From assembly GCA_027061855.1 (NCBI GenBank), contig JAMOVT010000029.1, positions 1 through 50,921 on the forward strand: 50,921 bases of DNA, in the 5' to 3' direction. A program made the position numbers and the translations under genes. The stretch comes from Flavobacteriales bacterium. GTDB taxonomy: Bacteria > Bacteroidota > Bacteroidia > Flavobacteriales > Flavobacteriaceae. Positions within the stretch are counted from its first letter, which is position 1, and each line of letters opens with the position of its first letter. The notes below the pieces were generated by a model. That model was not told where the DNA came from. It saw only the letters and a list, made by a program, of their open reading frames with translations, and did no database searches. This document shows positions 8,261 through 16,008 of this stretch, piece after piece.

Positions 8261-9396
8261 ATTGTTATCACACTGATTTTACCGTTTTTCCAAAGTAATT
8301 CTCCGGGCTTATCTCTTAAATTGTATAATGATGCCATAGAAAAAGCATAGGCTCCTGCATTTTTTATTGCCAAAATATCCCCTTTTCTTATCTCGGGCAT
8401 TTCACGACCATAAGCAAATGTATCTTCTTCACATAATTGGCCCACAATATCATAAATTTTGATTTTTCCTTCCGGATTACTGAGGTTTATAATCTCATGC
8501 AAAGCATCATAATACATCGGACGGATAAAATGGTGAAATCCTGAATTAACACCTGCAAAGCATTTCTGATAGCCTTGTTTAACACCGTTCACTTTCATCA
8601 AGAAATAACCTGCTTCACTTAGCAAGTATTTTCCCGGTTCAAAAATAAGAGTGAGTTTTCTATGCGTTTCTTTTATTTTCTTTTTTAAAAATGAGGCATA
8701 AGCCTTCATATTGATTTGCGGACTCAATTCATTGTATTTTACTTTAAATCCACTTCCTAAATCCAGTTTCTTAACCTGTGGAAAATCTGGCAAAAGTGAA
8801 AATAGAACTTCTGCCGAACGGGCCAAATCTTCCCATTTCTTTACATCCGAACCGGTATGTATATGCAAAGTATCGATTTTCAAACCTTTTTTGATCAAAC
8901 TTCTTATATAATTGAGTTCCGTAAGCGGAATCCCGAATTTAGAACCACTATGAGCCGTAGCGATTTTTTGATTTCCATCGATTTCTGTTTCCGGATTTAA
9001 ACGCAAACCGATGGAATAATCCGGGTGTCTTTCTAAAATATATTTCAATAGATAAGTATCACCGATATGAACCTGCACGCCTTTTTTTATAGCAAAATCG
9101 ATTTCTGTTTCATCCGGAAAACTCGGAGTAAAAACTATATCTGACGGGCGAAATCCAACTTTCAAAGCTCTTTTGATCTCATTGGGGGAAACGGCATCGA
9201 CCCCTCCTCCCAAATTTAAAATTTCCTTTAATATGGCCGGATTTTCATTGGCTTTCATCGCATAATGCAACTCAAAATCGAGCCCTGAAAAGATGTCTTC
9301 CAGTTCTTGATATTTCTCTTGGATTTTTTCTGCATCATACACATACACAGGTGTGCCAAATTCATTGGCAATCTTCAATAAATCATTTCGTTCCAT
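8257..9396 (-). CDS. lysA: Diaminopimelate decarboxylase
   Basis: PLP-dependent enzyme that decarboxylates meso-diaminopimelate to lysine, the last step of lysine synthesis. The PLP lysine is Lys48 in HYAMKANENP; LNLGGGVDAVSPNEI follows. HIHTGSDV holds the His before the phosphate site, LDLGSGF the glycine loop, EPGKYLLSEAG the substrate-binding Glu-Pro-Gly, and GQLCEEDTF the active-site Cys that completes the dimer partner's site. The C-terminal GAYAFSMASLYN is typical. 379 residues, slightly shorter than many. A -7 box lies 20 bases upstream, so it may be transcribed separately from thiI. Confidence 0.93.
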   Translation of the reverse strand: MERNDLLKIANEFGTPVYVYDAEKIQEKYQELEDIFSGLDFELHYAMKANENPAILKEILNLGGGVDAVSPNEIKRALKVGFRPSDIVFTPSFPDETEIDFAIKKGVQVHIGDTYLLKYILERHPDYSIGLRLNPETEIDGNQKIATAHSGSKFGIPLTELNYIRSLIKKGLKIDTLHIHTGSDVKKWEDLARSAEVLFSLLPDFPQVKKLDLGSGFKVKYNELSPQINMKAYASFLKKKIKETHRKLTLIFEPGKYLLSEAGYFLMKVNGVKQGYQKCFAGVNSGFHHFIRPMYYDALHEIINLSNPEGKIKIYDIVGQLCEEDTFAYGREMPEIRKGDILAIKNAGAYAFSMASLYNLRDKPGELLWKNGKISVITI

Positions 9397-9415
9397 CAGA
9401 ATTTATTCTAACCAA

Positions 9416-9423
9416 CAAATATA
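9416..9423 (-). promoter_or_regulatory. -7 promoter box before lysA
   Basis: TATATTTG on the minus strand fits TAnnTTTG and lies in the 51-base gap between thiI and lysA, 19 bases before the start codon. Confidence 0.45.
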
Positions 9424-9447
9424 GAAGAAAAAATTATTTTTTCAGAA

Positions 9448-10629
9448 TTACGAGATGATTTGTGTATCAGCCTGTTCCAAAGCTTTTTTAACGAGTTCCT
9501 CAACATTTATTTTTGCGCAATTTTCCTCTACATAATGCAATTGTGCTTTTGTCTCGGGAGATTTAGGCGTAAACATACTGCAAGCATCATCATGAGGAAG
9601 AATGGAAATATCAAATGTCCCTATTTCACGGGCTTTTTCGATAATGTATTTTTTGTCGAGGGCTACCAGCGGACGCAAAACAAGCATATTTGTTGCCTCT
9701 TCGGTCGCTTTCATATTTTCTAAGGTTTGTGAAGCTACTTGGCCCAGCGAATCTCCGGTTACCAAAGCTTTGGCCCTTTCTTGCTTGGCAAGCTCTTCTC
9801 CTATTTTCAACATTATACGTCGTAACAATATCAATCGTAAGCGCGAATCGGTGTTTTTTGCAATGGCTTCTTGAATTTCCAAAACGGAAATTAAAATCAG
9901 TTTTATCTCTCCTTGATAATCAGTCAATTTTTTTACCAATTGTTTCACTTTCTCTATGGACTGAGGGGAAGTCTTGGGAACCGAATGGAAATGAGCTGCC
10001 GTAATATGTAACCCACGATTCATCGCCATAAAAGTGGAAACAGGTGAGTCGATTCCTCCGGATAACATAGCTATGGCCTTTCCGGAAGTTCCTACCGGCA
10101 ATCCGCCGATGCCTTTTATGATTTTACTGTAAATAATGGTATATTTACCTCTTACTTTGATGTATAACTTAAAATCGGGGGAAGATAAATCCACTTTTTT
10201 TCCGTAAGTTTCATTAATTATGCTTCCTACTTGCCGTCCTATATCCATAGAAGAAAAATTCACCCCTTTATTGATTCGCTTGGAAACTACTGCAAAACTT
10301 TCAAATTCTTCTATATGTCTGCCTACATGTTCCACTGCTTTCTCTTGAATCTCTTGCATGGTAATCCCGGCAGTATCGGCTACATAAAAACCTGTTATTC
10401 CGGGTGTTTTTCTAACTTTATCAATAATTTCGTCAAGAATTTCTTCGGGAATTTCTTTAATGATTTCAATAAAATAAGAGCCTCCGTGCGCTTTGTCAAA
10501 AGAAAGGAAATCTCTATATGGTTTCAACTTCCTTTTCAGATTACGAATCAATTGTTTAATAAAAATCTTTTGATTTTTACCCTTTAAATAAATTTCCTCA
10601 AAATTAATAATCAATACTTTGCTAGTCAT
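9448..10629 (-). CDS. thiI: tRNA 4-thiouridine(8) synthase ThiI
   Basis: Transfers sulfur to uridine 8 of tRNA and, in some organisms, takes part in thiazole synthesis. Residues 1-60 form the N-terminal ferredoxin-like part, about 60-170 the THUMP RNA-binding domain, and SGGIDSPVSTFMAMNRG near residue 190 is the PP-loop ATP-binding site. The end DDACSMFTPKSPETKAQ is conserved in ThiI. At 393 residues it lacks the C-terminal rhodanese domain of the E. coli protein, as is usual outside enterobacteria. Starts four bases after the stop codon of the preceding 110-aa gene. Both tRNAs in this window carry T at position 8. Confidence 0.94.
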   Translation of the reverse strand: MTSKVLIINFEEIYLKGKNQKIFIKQLIRNLKRKLKPYRDFLSFDKAHGGSYFIEIIKEIPEEILDEIIDKVRKTPGITGFYVADTAGITMQEIQEKAVEHVGRHIEEFESFAVVSKRINKGVNFSSMDIGRQVGSIINETYGKKVDLSSPDFKLYIKVRGKYTIIYSKIIKGIGGLPVGTSGKAIAMLSGGIDSPVSTFMAMNRGLHITAAHFHSVPKTSPQSIEKVKQLVKKLTDYQGEIKLILISVLEIQEAIAKNTDSRLRLILLRRIMLKIGEELAKQERAKALVTGDSLGQVASQTLENMKATEEATNMLVLRPLVALDKKYIIEKAREIGTFDISILPHDDACSMFTPKSPETKAQLHYVEENCAKINVEELVKKALEQADTQIIS

Positions 10630-10633
10630 AATT

Positions 10634-10966
10634 TTAAATATCTAAATCGTCCAACCCCAATTCCCTTTCTATTTCTTCAAAATCGATAATGTCCAAAGCT
10701 TCCTCTTCTGTGGGAGCTACCGGAATAAAATCCGGAATTTGCTCAAAATCTTTTTCCATCCATAAAACCAAGGATTTATTTTTTCTGAATTGCTCTATCA
10801 AAGCTTTGTTTTTTGATAAAAGTTCCAAAAGTTCTTCTGTTGGGAAATATTCCTCAAAAATTCTTATTATATAATGCTTCACCGGATTTTCACGGGAGAT
10901 TTTTCTTAAAAAGCCTTCCAATTGTTCAGGCATTTTCGGTAAATAAACTTCATATTTTACGGCCAT
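10634..10966 (-). CDS. Conserved-looking hypothetical protein in the holA-thiI operon
   Basis: 110 residues, no signal peptide and no membrane segment. The first half is basic and helical (QLEGFLRKISRENPVKHYIIRIFEEYF), the second half acidic, ending EEALDIIDFEEIERELGLDDLDI. I do not recognise a family. It sits 11 bases after holA and four bases before thiI on the same strand, so it is part of that transcription unit and is very likely a real gene. Confidence 0.65.
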   Translation of the reverse strand: MAVKYEVYLPKMPEQLEGFLRKISRENPVKHYIIRIFEEYFPTEELLELLSKNKALIEQFRKNKSLVLWMEKDFEQIPDFIPVAPTEEEALDIIDFEEIERELGLDDLDI

Positions 10967-10977
10967 ATCTTTGTAGT

Positions 10978-11991
10978 TTAATGCATGATTTTAAAAACCA
11001 ATTCGTTCATAATATCTTTATGTCCCATACTTCCTGACTCTACTCCTTTACTTTTTAAATCGGCTTCTTCAAGATAAGCCATAATACGGGTAATCTTCTT
11101 CATCGGGTAACGGGTAGCAGCGCCTTCATATTCACTGACAAAAAACGGATTGATATGCAAAGCTTTGGCTACCGAGTGTTTTGATTTGTCTACCAAACTG
11201 TGATAGAGAAACAAATCTCTGAAAAAATTATATAAAACAGCCAAACTCACCGGTAAAGGATGTTCTTTGGGATTGGCGTTAAAATAATTGATAATCTGTT
11301 GTGCTTTGGGGTAATTTCCCTTGGCAATAGCCGATTTTAATTCAAATGTGTTATAGTCTTTACTGATACCGATATTTTCCTCGATTATCTCGGGAGTTAT
11401 GGAAGTTCCTTCCGGCAACAGGATTTGCAATTTTTGCAATTCGTTATAAATTTTTGACAAATCGGTGCCGAGAAAATCCATTAACATCTGTGTGGACTTT
11501 GCATCGATGCTGTATTTCATTTCGCGAACCGTTTCGGCAATCCACTTCATTACTTCCCGCTCATACATCCGTTTGGTTTCAAAATATACTCCTTCTTTTT
11601 TTACCAATTTTATCGCCTTTTTGCGCGCATCGGGTTTTTTGTGTTTATAATTAAAAACCATGAGTGTTTGAGGAGACGGATTTTCCATATATTCTTCCAG
11701 CAATTGATAATCGGAAGCCTTTTTGAACAAATGCTGTGCTTCTTTTATGATAATGACCAGTTTCTCTCCAATCATCGGAAAACGGCGCGCTTGAAAAAAT
11801 AAATCCTGTAAATCGACATCCCGACCGTAAACAACCATTTGATCAAAACCTTTGGCTTCTTCGGACAAAACATTATTTTCAATGGCATCACTGATTAAGT
11901 CAATAAAAAAAACTTCCTCACCGGTTAAAAAATAAACCGGTTTCAGCTCTCCGTTTTTAATTTCTTTTATGATTTGGTAGGCTTCTTTCAT
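10978..11991 (-). CDS. holA: DNA polymerase III subunit delta
   Basis: Clamp-loader subunit that opens the beta sliding clamp. 337 residues, the usual length. The N-terminal KPVYFLTGEEVFFIDLISDAI is the typical delta opening, and TLMVFNYKHKKPDARKKAIKLVKKEG near residue 115 corresponds to the conserved Lys/Asp-rich block of domain II. The C-terminal part (YNFFRDLFLYHSL ... KITRIMAYLEEADLKSKGVE) matches the collar domain. First gene of the minus-strand run that includes thiI and lysA; diverges from the HsdR-N-like gene, a pairing I know from other flavobacteria. Confidence 0.92.
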   Translation of the reverse strand: MKEAYQIIKEIKNGELKPVYFLTGEEVFFIDLISDAIENNVLSEEAKGFDQMVVYGRDVDLQDLFFQARRFPMIGEKLVIIIKEAQHLFKKASDYQLLEEYMENPSPQTLMVFNYKHKKPDARKKAIKLVKKEGVYFETKRMYEREVMKWIAETVREMKYSIDAKSTQMLMDFLGTDLSKIYNELQKLQILLPEGTSITPEIIEENIGISKDYNTFELKSAIAKGNYPKAQQIINYFNANPKEHPLPVSLAVLYNFFRDLFLYHSLVDKSKHSVAKALHINPFFVSEYEGAATRYPMKKITRIMAYLEEADLKSKGVESGSMGHKDIMNELVFKIMH

Positions 11992-12017
11992 AATCGGAAT
12001 AAAACAGCAAAAAAGCT

Positions 12018-12025
12018 TAACTTTG
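12018..12025 (+). promoter_or_regulatory. -7 promoter box of the HsdR-N-like gene
   Basis: TAACTTTG fits TAnnTTTG and ends four bases before the ATG at 12030, so the transcript would begin at or next to the start codon. Confidence 0.5.
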
Positions 12026-12029
12026 CTTT

Positions 12030-12473
12030 ATGCAAAAATTAAATTTTCCGGCTTATCAATTTCGATACAAAAATAGGGAAAATAAGCCATATATTTTTGA
12101 TATAATCAGAAAAGGCTATTATTTGCTCACCCCCGAAGAATGGGTAAGACAACATATTATTCACTATTTAATCGAAGAAAAAAATTATTCGCCGCAATTA
12201 ATTTCGGTTGAAAAACAACTCAATATCAACGGATTAAAAAGAAGATTTGATGTTGTGGTTTTCAACAAAAAAATGCAGCCTTTCATCCTAATCGAATGCA
12301 AAGCTCCACACATTCCTATCAATCAAAATACATTTGACCAGGCAAACCGCTATAATTGGCTGTTGAAAGCTCCTTTTTTAATTCTTACAAACGGTTTAAA
12401 ACACTATATTTGTCAAATTGATTTCGAACAAAACAATTACCGGTTTCTTAAAGAAATACCCGAAAACAGATGA
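12030..12473 (+). CDS. HsdR N-terminal domain protein (stand-alone restriction-endonuclease fold)
   Basis: 147 residues matching the HSDR_N_2 type domain that begins MQKLNFP in flavobacteria. TPEEWVRQHIIHYLIEE is its helical opening; the nuclease-like core is RRFDVVVFNKKMQPFILIECKAP, with the D...E-C-K arrangement (Asp, Glu, Lys of a PD-(D/E)xK site) near residues 73-91. No helicase, specificity or methylase gene is nearby, so this is not a restriction system. In related genomes it is a neighbour of holA, which hints at a DNA-repair or replication role; this is inference. Overlaps the next gene by four bases (ATGA). Confidence 0.85.
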   Translation: MQKLNFPAYQFRYKNRENKPYIFDIIRKGYYLLTPEEWVRQHIIHYLIEEKNYSPQLISVEKQLNINGLKRRFDVVVFNKKMQPFILIECKAPHIPINQNTFDQANRYNWLLKAPFLILTNGLKHYICQIDFEQNNYRFLKEIPENR

Positions 12474-13423
12474 GTAAAAATGCAGTAGCCATATTAAATT
12501 GGAATGGTGCGGAATTATTAAAAAAATTCCTTCCTTCTGTTTTAAAGCACACTCCGCAAGCTGATATTTATGTCATTGATAACAGCTCTACCGATGAAAG
12601 CTTATCCCTTCTAAAAAAAGAATTTCCCGATGTGAAAATAATTCGGTTAGAAAAAAACCATGGCTTTGCAGAAGGTTACAATTTAGGGATTAAAAAAATT
12701 AAGGCAGATAATATTGTTTTACTCAACTCTGATGTGGAAGTTACCGAAAATTGGCTTAGCCCGTTGATTAGCCACTTGAATAAACATCCGGAAACAGTGG
12801 CTCTGCAACCTAAGATCAAAGATTATAAGGATAAAAAAATGTTTGAATATGCCGGAGCAGCCGGAGGTTATTTGGATTTTTTCGGTTATCCTTATTGTGA
12901 CGGCAGAAAACTCTTTAAAATTGAAGAGGACAAAGGGCAATACGATATAGAAAAGGAAATCTTTTGGGCTTCGGGTGCTTGTTTAATGATAAGAAAAAAA
13001 GCTTTTGAAAAGGCAGGAGGTTTTGATTCCGATTATTTTGCTCATCAGGAAGAAATCGATCTTTGTTGGCGCATTCATCATCAAGGAGGAAAGATAAAAT
13101 ATATTCCTATCTCTACGGTATATCATTTGGGAGGCGCGAGTCTTAACGAGCAAAATCCGTTTAAAACCTATCTTAATTTCAGAAATAATTTATTGACATT
13201 GCTCAAAAACTTACCTGCTTCCCATCTTTTTCCGGTTATATTCAGCCGGCTTATTTTGGACGGTATAGCAGGAATCCGGTATTTTCTAAGGGGGAAACCT
13301 TCACATACCTGGGCGATTATAAAAGCACATTTCGGTTTTTACAAACGCATTCCGCAAGCTTGGAAAAAAAGGCCGCAACAGCCTATTAAAAAATATTATA
13401 ACAAATTTTCTATTTTTTATTAA
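12470..13423 (+). CDS. Glycosyltransferase family 2 (rhamnosyltransferase-like)
   Basis: Transfers sugar from a nucleotide donor to a surface polysaccharide or lipid acceptor. 317 residues. The GT-A fold shows in VAILNWNGAELLKKFLPSV at the N-terminus, VIDNSSTDESLSLL near residue 37, and LLNSDVEVTENWLSPL near residue 85, where N-S-D-V stands for the metal-binding DxD-like motif. WASGACLMIRKKAFEKAGGFDSDYFAHQEEIDLCWR (about 165-200) includes the ED-like catalytic region. A C-terminal hydrophobic stretch suggests membrane association. Translationally coupled to the preceding gene. Acceptor unknown. Confidence 0.9.
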   Translation: MSKNAVAILNWNGAELLKKFLPSVLKHTPQADIYVIDNSSTDESLSLLKKEFPDVKIIRLEKNHGFAEGYNLGIKKIKADNIVLLNSDVEVTENWLSPLISHLNKHPETVALQPKIKDYKDKKMFEYAGAAGGYLDFFGYPYCDGRKLFKIEEDKGQYDIEKEIFWASGACLMIRKKAFEKAGGFDSDYFAHQEEIDLCWRIHHQGGKIKYIPISTVYHLGGASLNEQNPFKTYLNFRNNLLTLLKNLPASHLFPVIFSRLILDGIAGIRYFLRGKPSHTWAIIKAHFGFYKRIPQAWKKRPQQPIKKYYNKFSIFY

Positions 13424-13461
13424 AGAAAACTTAAAAAAACAGTTCAAAAAAGAGAAATTAT

Positions 13462-13469
13462 TACCTTTG
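13462..13469 (+). promoter_or_regulatory. -7 promoter box of the lipoprotein M3 peptidase
   Basis: TACCTTTG fits TAnnTTTG, 26 bases before the ATG at 13496. No good -33 match is seen. Confidence 0.45.
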
Positions 13470-13495
13470 ATATTCAACACCTTAAATTTAAATAA

Positions 13496-15622
13496 ATGAA
13501 AAAACATATATGGATTTTGGCTGCCGTTTTATTTGTGGGAGCCTGCAATCAAAAACAAGATGAGAGTATGAAAAAAACATCTATTGCTGATACCAATCCG
13601 TTGCTACAAGAATGGAATACGCCTTATGGCACCCCGCCTTTCGATCAAATCAAAAGCGAAGATTATTTACCCGCCCTGGAATATGCTTTGCAAGAACACC
13701 GGGAGGAAATAAATGCCATTGCAAATAATAAAGAAAAACCTACTTTCCAAAACACACTGGAAGCAATGGAAAAAAGCGGCAAACAGCTTAACAAAGTAAC
13801 AGGAGTGTTTTTTGCTGTAAAAGCAGCAAATACAGACAGTATTTTGGATGAAACCTCAAAAAAGTTTATGCCGCAATTAGCTGCCCATCAAGATGCTATT
13901 AATATGAACAAAGCACTGTTTGACAGAATTAATGCCATTTATAAGCAAAAAGATGAATTAAATCTTACTCCCGAACAACAAAAACTTTTGGAAAATAAAT
14001 ATAAAAATTTTGTGCGTTCCGGTATCAATTTATCGCCGGATAAACAAGATAGATTAAAAGAGATCAATCAAAGATTAGCTACTTTGCAAGAGAAATTCAA
14101 TAATAATCTTTTGGCTGAAACCAATAATTTTGAATTGTATATAACCGATGAAAAAGATTTGGGAGATATGCCCGAAAATGTCAAACAAGCGGCACGGGAA
14201 GAAGCTGAAAAGAGAGGACATAAAACCGGATGGTCTTTCACTTTACAACGCCCCAGCATTTATCCTTTTCTCGATTATTCGCCTAATAGAGAACTAAGAG
14301 AAAAAATATATCAAGGCTATATAAATCGCGGCAATAATAATAATGAATATGACAACAAAAAAGTATTAGAGGAAATGGTAAGCCTTAGAGCCGAAAAAGC
14401 GCATCTGTTGGGGTATAATAATTTCTCTGAATATGTATTGGAAGAAAATATGGCCAAAAAACCTGAGAATGTATATGATTTTATGAATAAAATCTGGCCG
14501 AAAACTCTCGACAAAGCCAAAGAAGACAGAAATATGTTTGCCCAGATGATGAAAAAAGAAGGAATAAAAGGCGATTTCAGAGGAAGTGATTGGAGATATT
14601 ATGTCAGAAAAGTCCGCGAACAAAAATATAATTTTGACGAAAATGCCACTAAACCCTATTTTGAAGTAAATGCCGTAAGAGACGGTGCCTTTTCTTTGGC
14701 ACATAAACTTTTCGGATTAAACTTTAAGGAACTCAAAAACATTCCTACATGGCATGAAGACCAGCAAGTATTTGAAGTAACCGATGACACCGGAAAACAT
14801 GTCGGGATAATATATATGGACTTTTTTGCTCGTCCCAGTAAAAAAGGAGGAGCTTGGATGAATGAAATCCGCATGCAATCCAATATAGATGGAAATTACG
14901 TAACTCCTATTGTGACCAACAATTTTAATTTTCCCGCTCCTACCAAAGACAGCCCTTCTCTTTTAAGTTTCTCGCAAGCGCAAACTGTTTTTCATGAATT
15001 CGGTCATGGATTACACGGCCTTTTATCTAATGTCACTTATCCCTCTCTTTCTGGAACAAATGTACCACGAGATTTTGTAGAATTTCCTTCACAAGTAATG
15101 GAAAACTGGATGAGTGAACCGGAAATGCTTAAAGAATATGCCAAACATTATCAAACGGGAGAAGTAATTCCTGCCGAAATGATCGATAAGATGAACAAAG
15201 CAAATGCTTTTAATGAAGGATTCAGAGGGGGAGAATATACGGCTGCCGCTTATCTTGATATGGATTGGCATACGGTAAATGATACATTGCCAAAAAATAC
15301 TTTGGAATTTGAAAAACAATCGATGAACAAAATCGGTTTAATCAAAGAAATCGCTCCCCGGTACAGAAGTACATATTTTGCTCATATTTTCGGTGGAGGT
15401 TATGCATCCGGCTATTATAGTTATTTATGGTCTGAAGTACTTGATGCCGACGCCTTCCAAGCCTTTAAGGAAACCGGAGATATATTTAATCCGGAATTGG
15501 CCAAACGCTATAAAAAAATGTTGAGCATGGGAGGATCCAAAGACGGAATGGAATTATACAAAGAATTCAGAGGAAAAGAGCCCTCTATTGATGCTCTTTT
15601 AGAAAGAAAAGGATTGAAATAA
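13496..15622 (+). CDS. dcp: M3 family metallopeptidase, peptidyl-dipeptidase Dcp-like, lipoprotein
   Basis: Zinc peptidase that trims oligopeptides. 708 residues. A lipoprotein signal (IWILAAVLFVGAC, Cys17) places it at the cell envelope. The long helical N-terminal part (about 40-400) is followed by the catalytic site VFHEFGHGLHGLLS near residue 500, where HEFGH supplies two zinc His and the catalytic Glu; the third zinc ligand is the Glu of DFVEFPSQVMENW about 28 residues later. ILGGGYASGYYSYLWSEVLDADAF-like C-terminal text (HIFGGGYASGYYSYLWS) is the family substrate loop. A second M3 gene without signal lies at 25213-27252. Own promoter and terminator. Confidence 0.92.
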   Translation: MKKHIWILAAVLFVGACNQKQDESMKKTSIADTNPLLQEWNTPYGTPPFDQIKSEDYLPALEYALQEHREEINAIANNKEKPTFQNTLEAMEKSGKQLNKVTGVFFAVKAANTDSILDETSKKFMPQLAAHQDAINMNKALFDRINAIYKQKDELNLTPEQQKLLENKYKNFVRSGINLSPDKQDRLKEINQRLATLQEKFNNNLLAETNNFELYITDEKDLGDMPENVKQAAREEAEKRGHKTGWSFTLQRPSIYPFLDYSPNRELREKIYQGYINRGNNNNEYDNKKVLEEMVSLRAEKAHLLGYNNFSEYVLEENMAKKPENVYDFMNKIWPKTLDKAKEDRNMFAQMMKKEGIKGDFRGSDWRYYVRKVREQKYNFDENATKPYFEVNAVRDGAFSLAHKLFGLNFKELKNIPTWHEDQQVFEVTDDTGKHVGIIYMDFFARPSKKGGAWMNEIRMQSNIDGNYVTPIVTNNFNFPAPTKDSPSLLSFSQAQTVFHEFGHGLHGLLSNVTYPSLSGTNVPRDFVEFPSQVMENWMSEPEMLKEYAKHYQTGEVIPAEMIDKMNKANAFNEGFRGGEYTAAAYLDMDWHTVNDTLPKNTLEFEKQSMNKIGLIKEIAPRYRSTYFAHIFGGGYASGYYSYLWSEVLDADAFQAFKETGDIFNPELAKRYKKMLSMGGSKDGMELYKEFRGKEPSIDALLERKGLK

Positions 15623-15645
15623 ATCCTCATTCAAAATAAAGTTTT

Positions 15646-15675
15646 AATAGCCCTGTATATCACGGGGCTATTTTA
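15646..15675 (+). terminator. Terminator after the lipoprotein M3 peptidase
   Basis: AATAGCCC (15646-15653) pairs with GGGCTATT (15665-15672) around an 11-base loop, followed by T-rich sequence. It begins 24 bases after the stop codon. Confidence 0.7.
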
Positions 15676-15685
15676 TTTGGGGAAA

Positions 15686-15735
15686 TATGATAAAACTCAT
15701 ATATCGATAAAAATATTTATATTTAATTTATCATA
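15686..15735. repeat. Inverted repeat upstream of the lipoprotein array
   Basis: TATGATAAA (15686-15694) is repeated inverted as TTTATCATA (15727-15735). Inside are two shorter near-palindromes (around ATATCGATA and AAATATTTATATTT). It lies in a 386-base stretch (15623-16008) without an intact gene. Confidence 0.5.
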
Positions 15736-15751
15736 CTAAAACCTAAAACCT

Positions 15752-15835
15752 ATGAAAACCAATTACTTTTTATCAATCCTGGATGAATCTTTCTCTACAA
15801 TTTCCTACCCTATAAATACAAAATTGTACTTATAA
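15752..15835 (+). pseudogene. Decayed start of a lipoprotein-array paralogue
   Basis: The leader TAAAACCTAAAACCTATG plus ATGAAAACC is nearly the same as the leader and first codons of the intact genes that follow (compare 15991-16012). The frame reads MKTNYFLSILDESF and stops after 27 codons without a lipobox Cys. I read it as the remnant of a fifth family member whose body was deleted or replaced by the structured DNA that follows. It could instead be a short leader peptide. Confidence 0.45.
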
Positions 15836-15843
15836 AAATTTAC

Positions 15844-15931
15844 ATTTTTATTTAAGAAAATTATATGATGTTTGCTCATATAATCTTATTGTATATATAT
15901 AAATTTATATATGCAGTTCTTAAATAAAAAT
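15844..15931. repeat. Cloverleaf-like nest of three inverted repeats
   Basis: An outer 15-base perfect stem (15844-15858 with 15917-15931, core TTTTTATTTAAGAA / TTCTTAAATAAAAA) encloses two further hairpins: ATTATATGA / TCATATAAT (15860-15868, 15876-15884, seven-base loop) and the 18-base palindrome at 15895-15912 centred on AAATTT. As RNA or single-stranded DNA this would form a three-way junction. The rest of the gap (15932-16008) is AT-rich with no further signal except the leader of the first lipoprotein gene. Confidence 0.6.
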
Positions 15932-16008
15932 AAGTAGAAGAATAAAAGTGAAAAAATAAAAAAAAATAAATCTATTAATTTTATAAAATAAACCTAAAAC
16001 CTATAAAT

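Noticed and set aside
10966-10973. TATCTTTG promoter on the plus strand
   Set aside because: It overlaps the start codon of a minus-strand gene and no plus-strand gene follows.
12030-12473. Restriction-modification system suggested by the HsdR-N-like domain
   Set aside because: No methylase, specificity subunit or helicase is near; the gene pairs with holA, as it does in other flavobacteria.
14697-14714. Sigma-54-like TTGGCAC inside the lipoprotein M3 gene
   Set aside because: It lies in the coding frame, and no GC element follows at the right spacing.
15752-15835. A functional 27-aa peptide gene
   Set aside because: Best read as a truncated paralogue start, because only the leader and first three codons match the family; a leader-peptide role is not excluded.
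15844-15931. A tRNA or tRNA-like gene suggested by the cloverleaf of stems
   Set aside because: There is no anticodon arm, no T-loop GTTC and no conserved T8 or D-loop GG; the stems are plain AT-rich palindromes.
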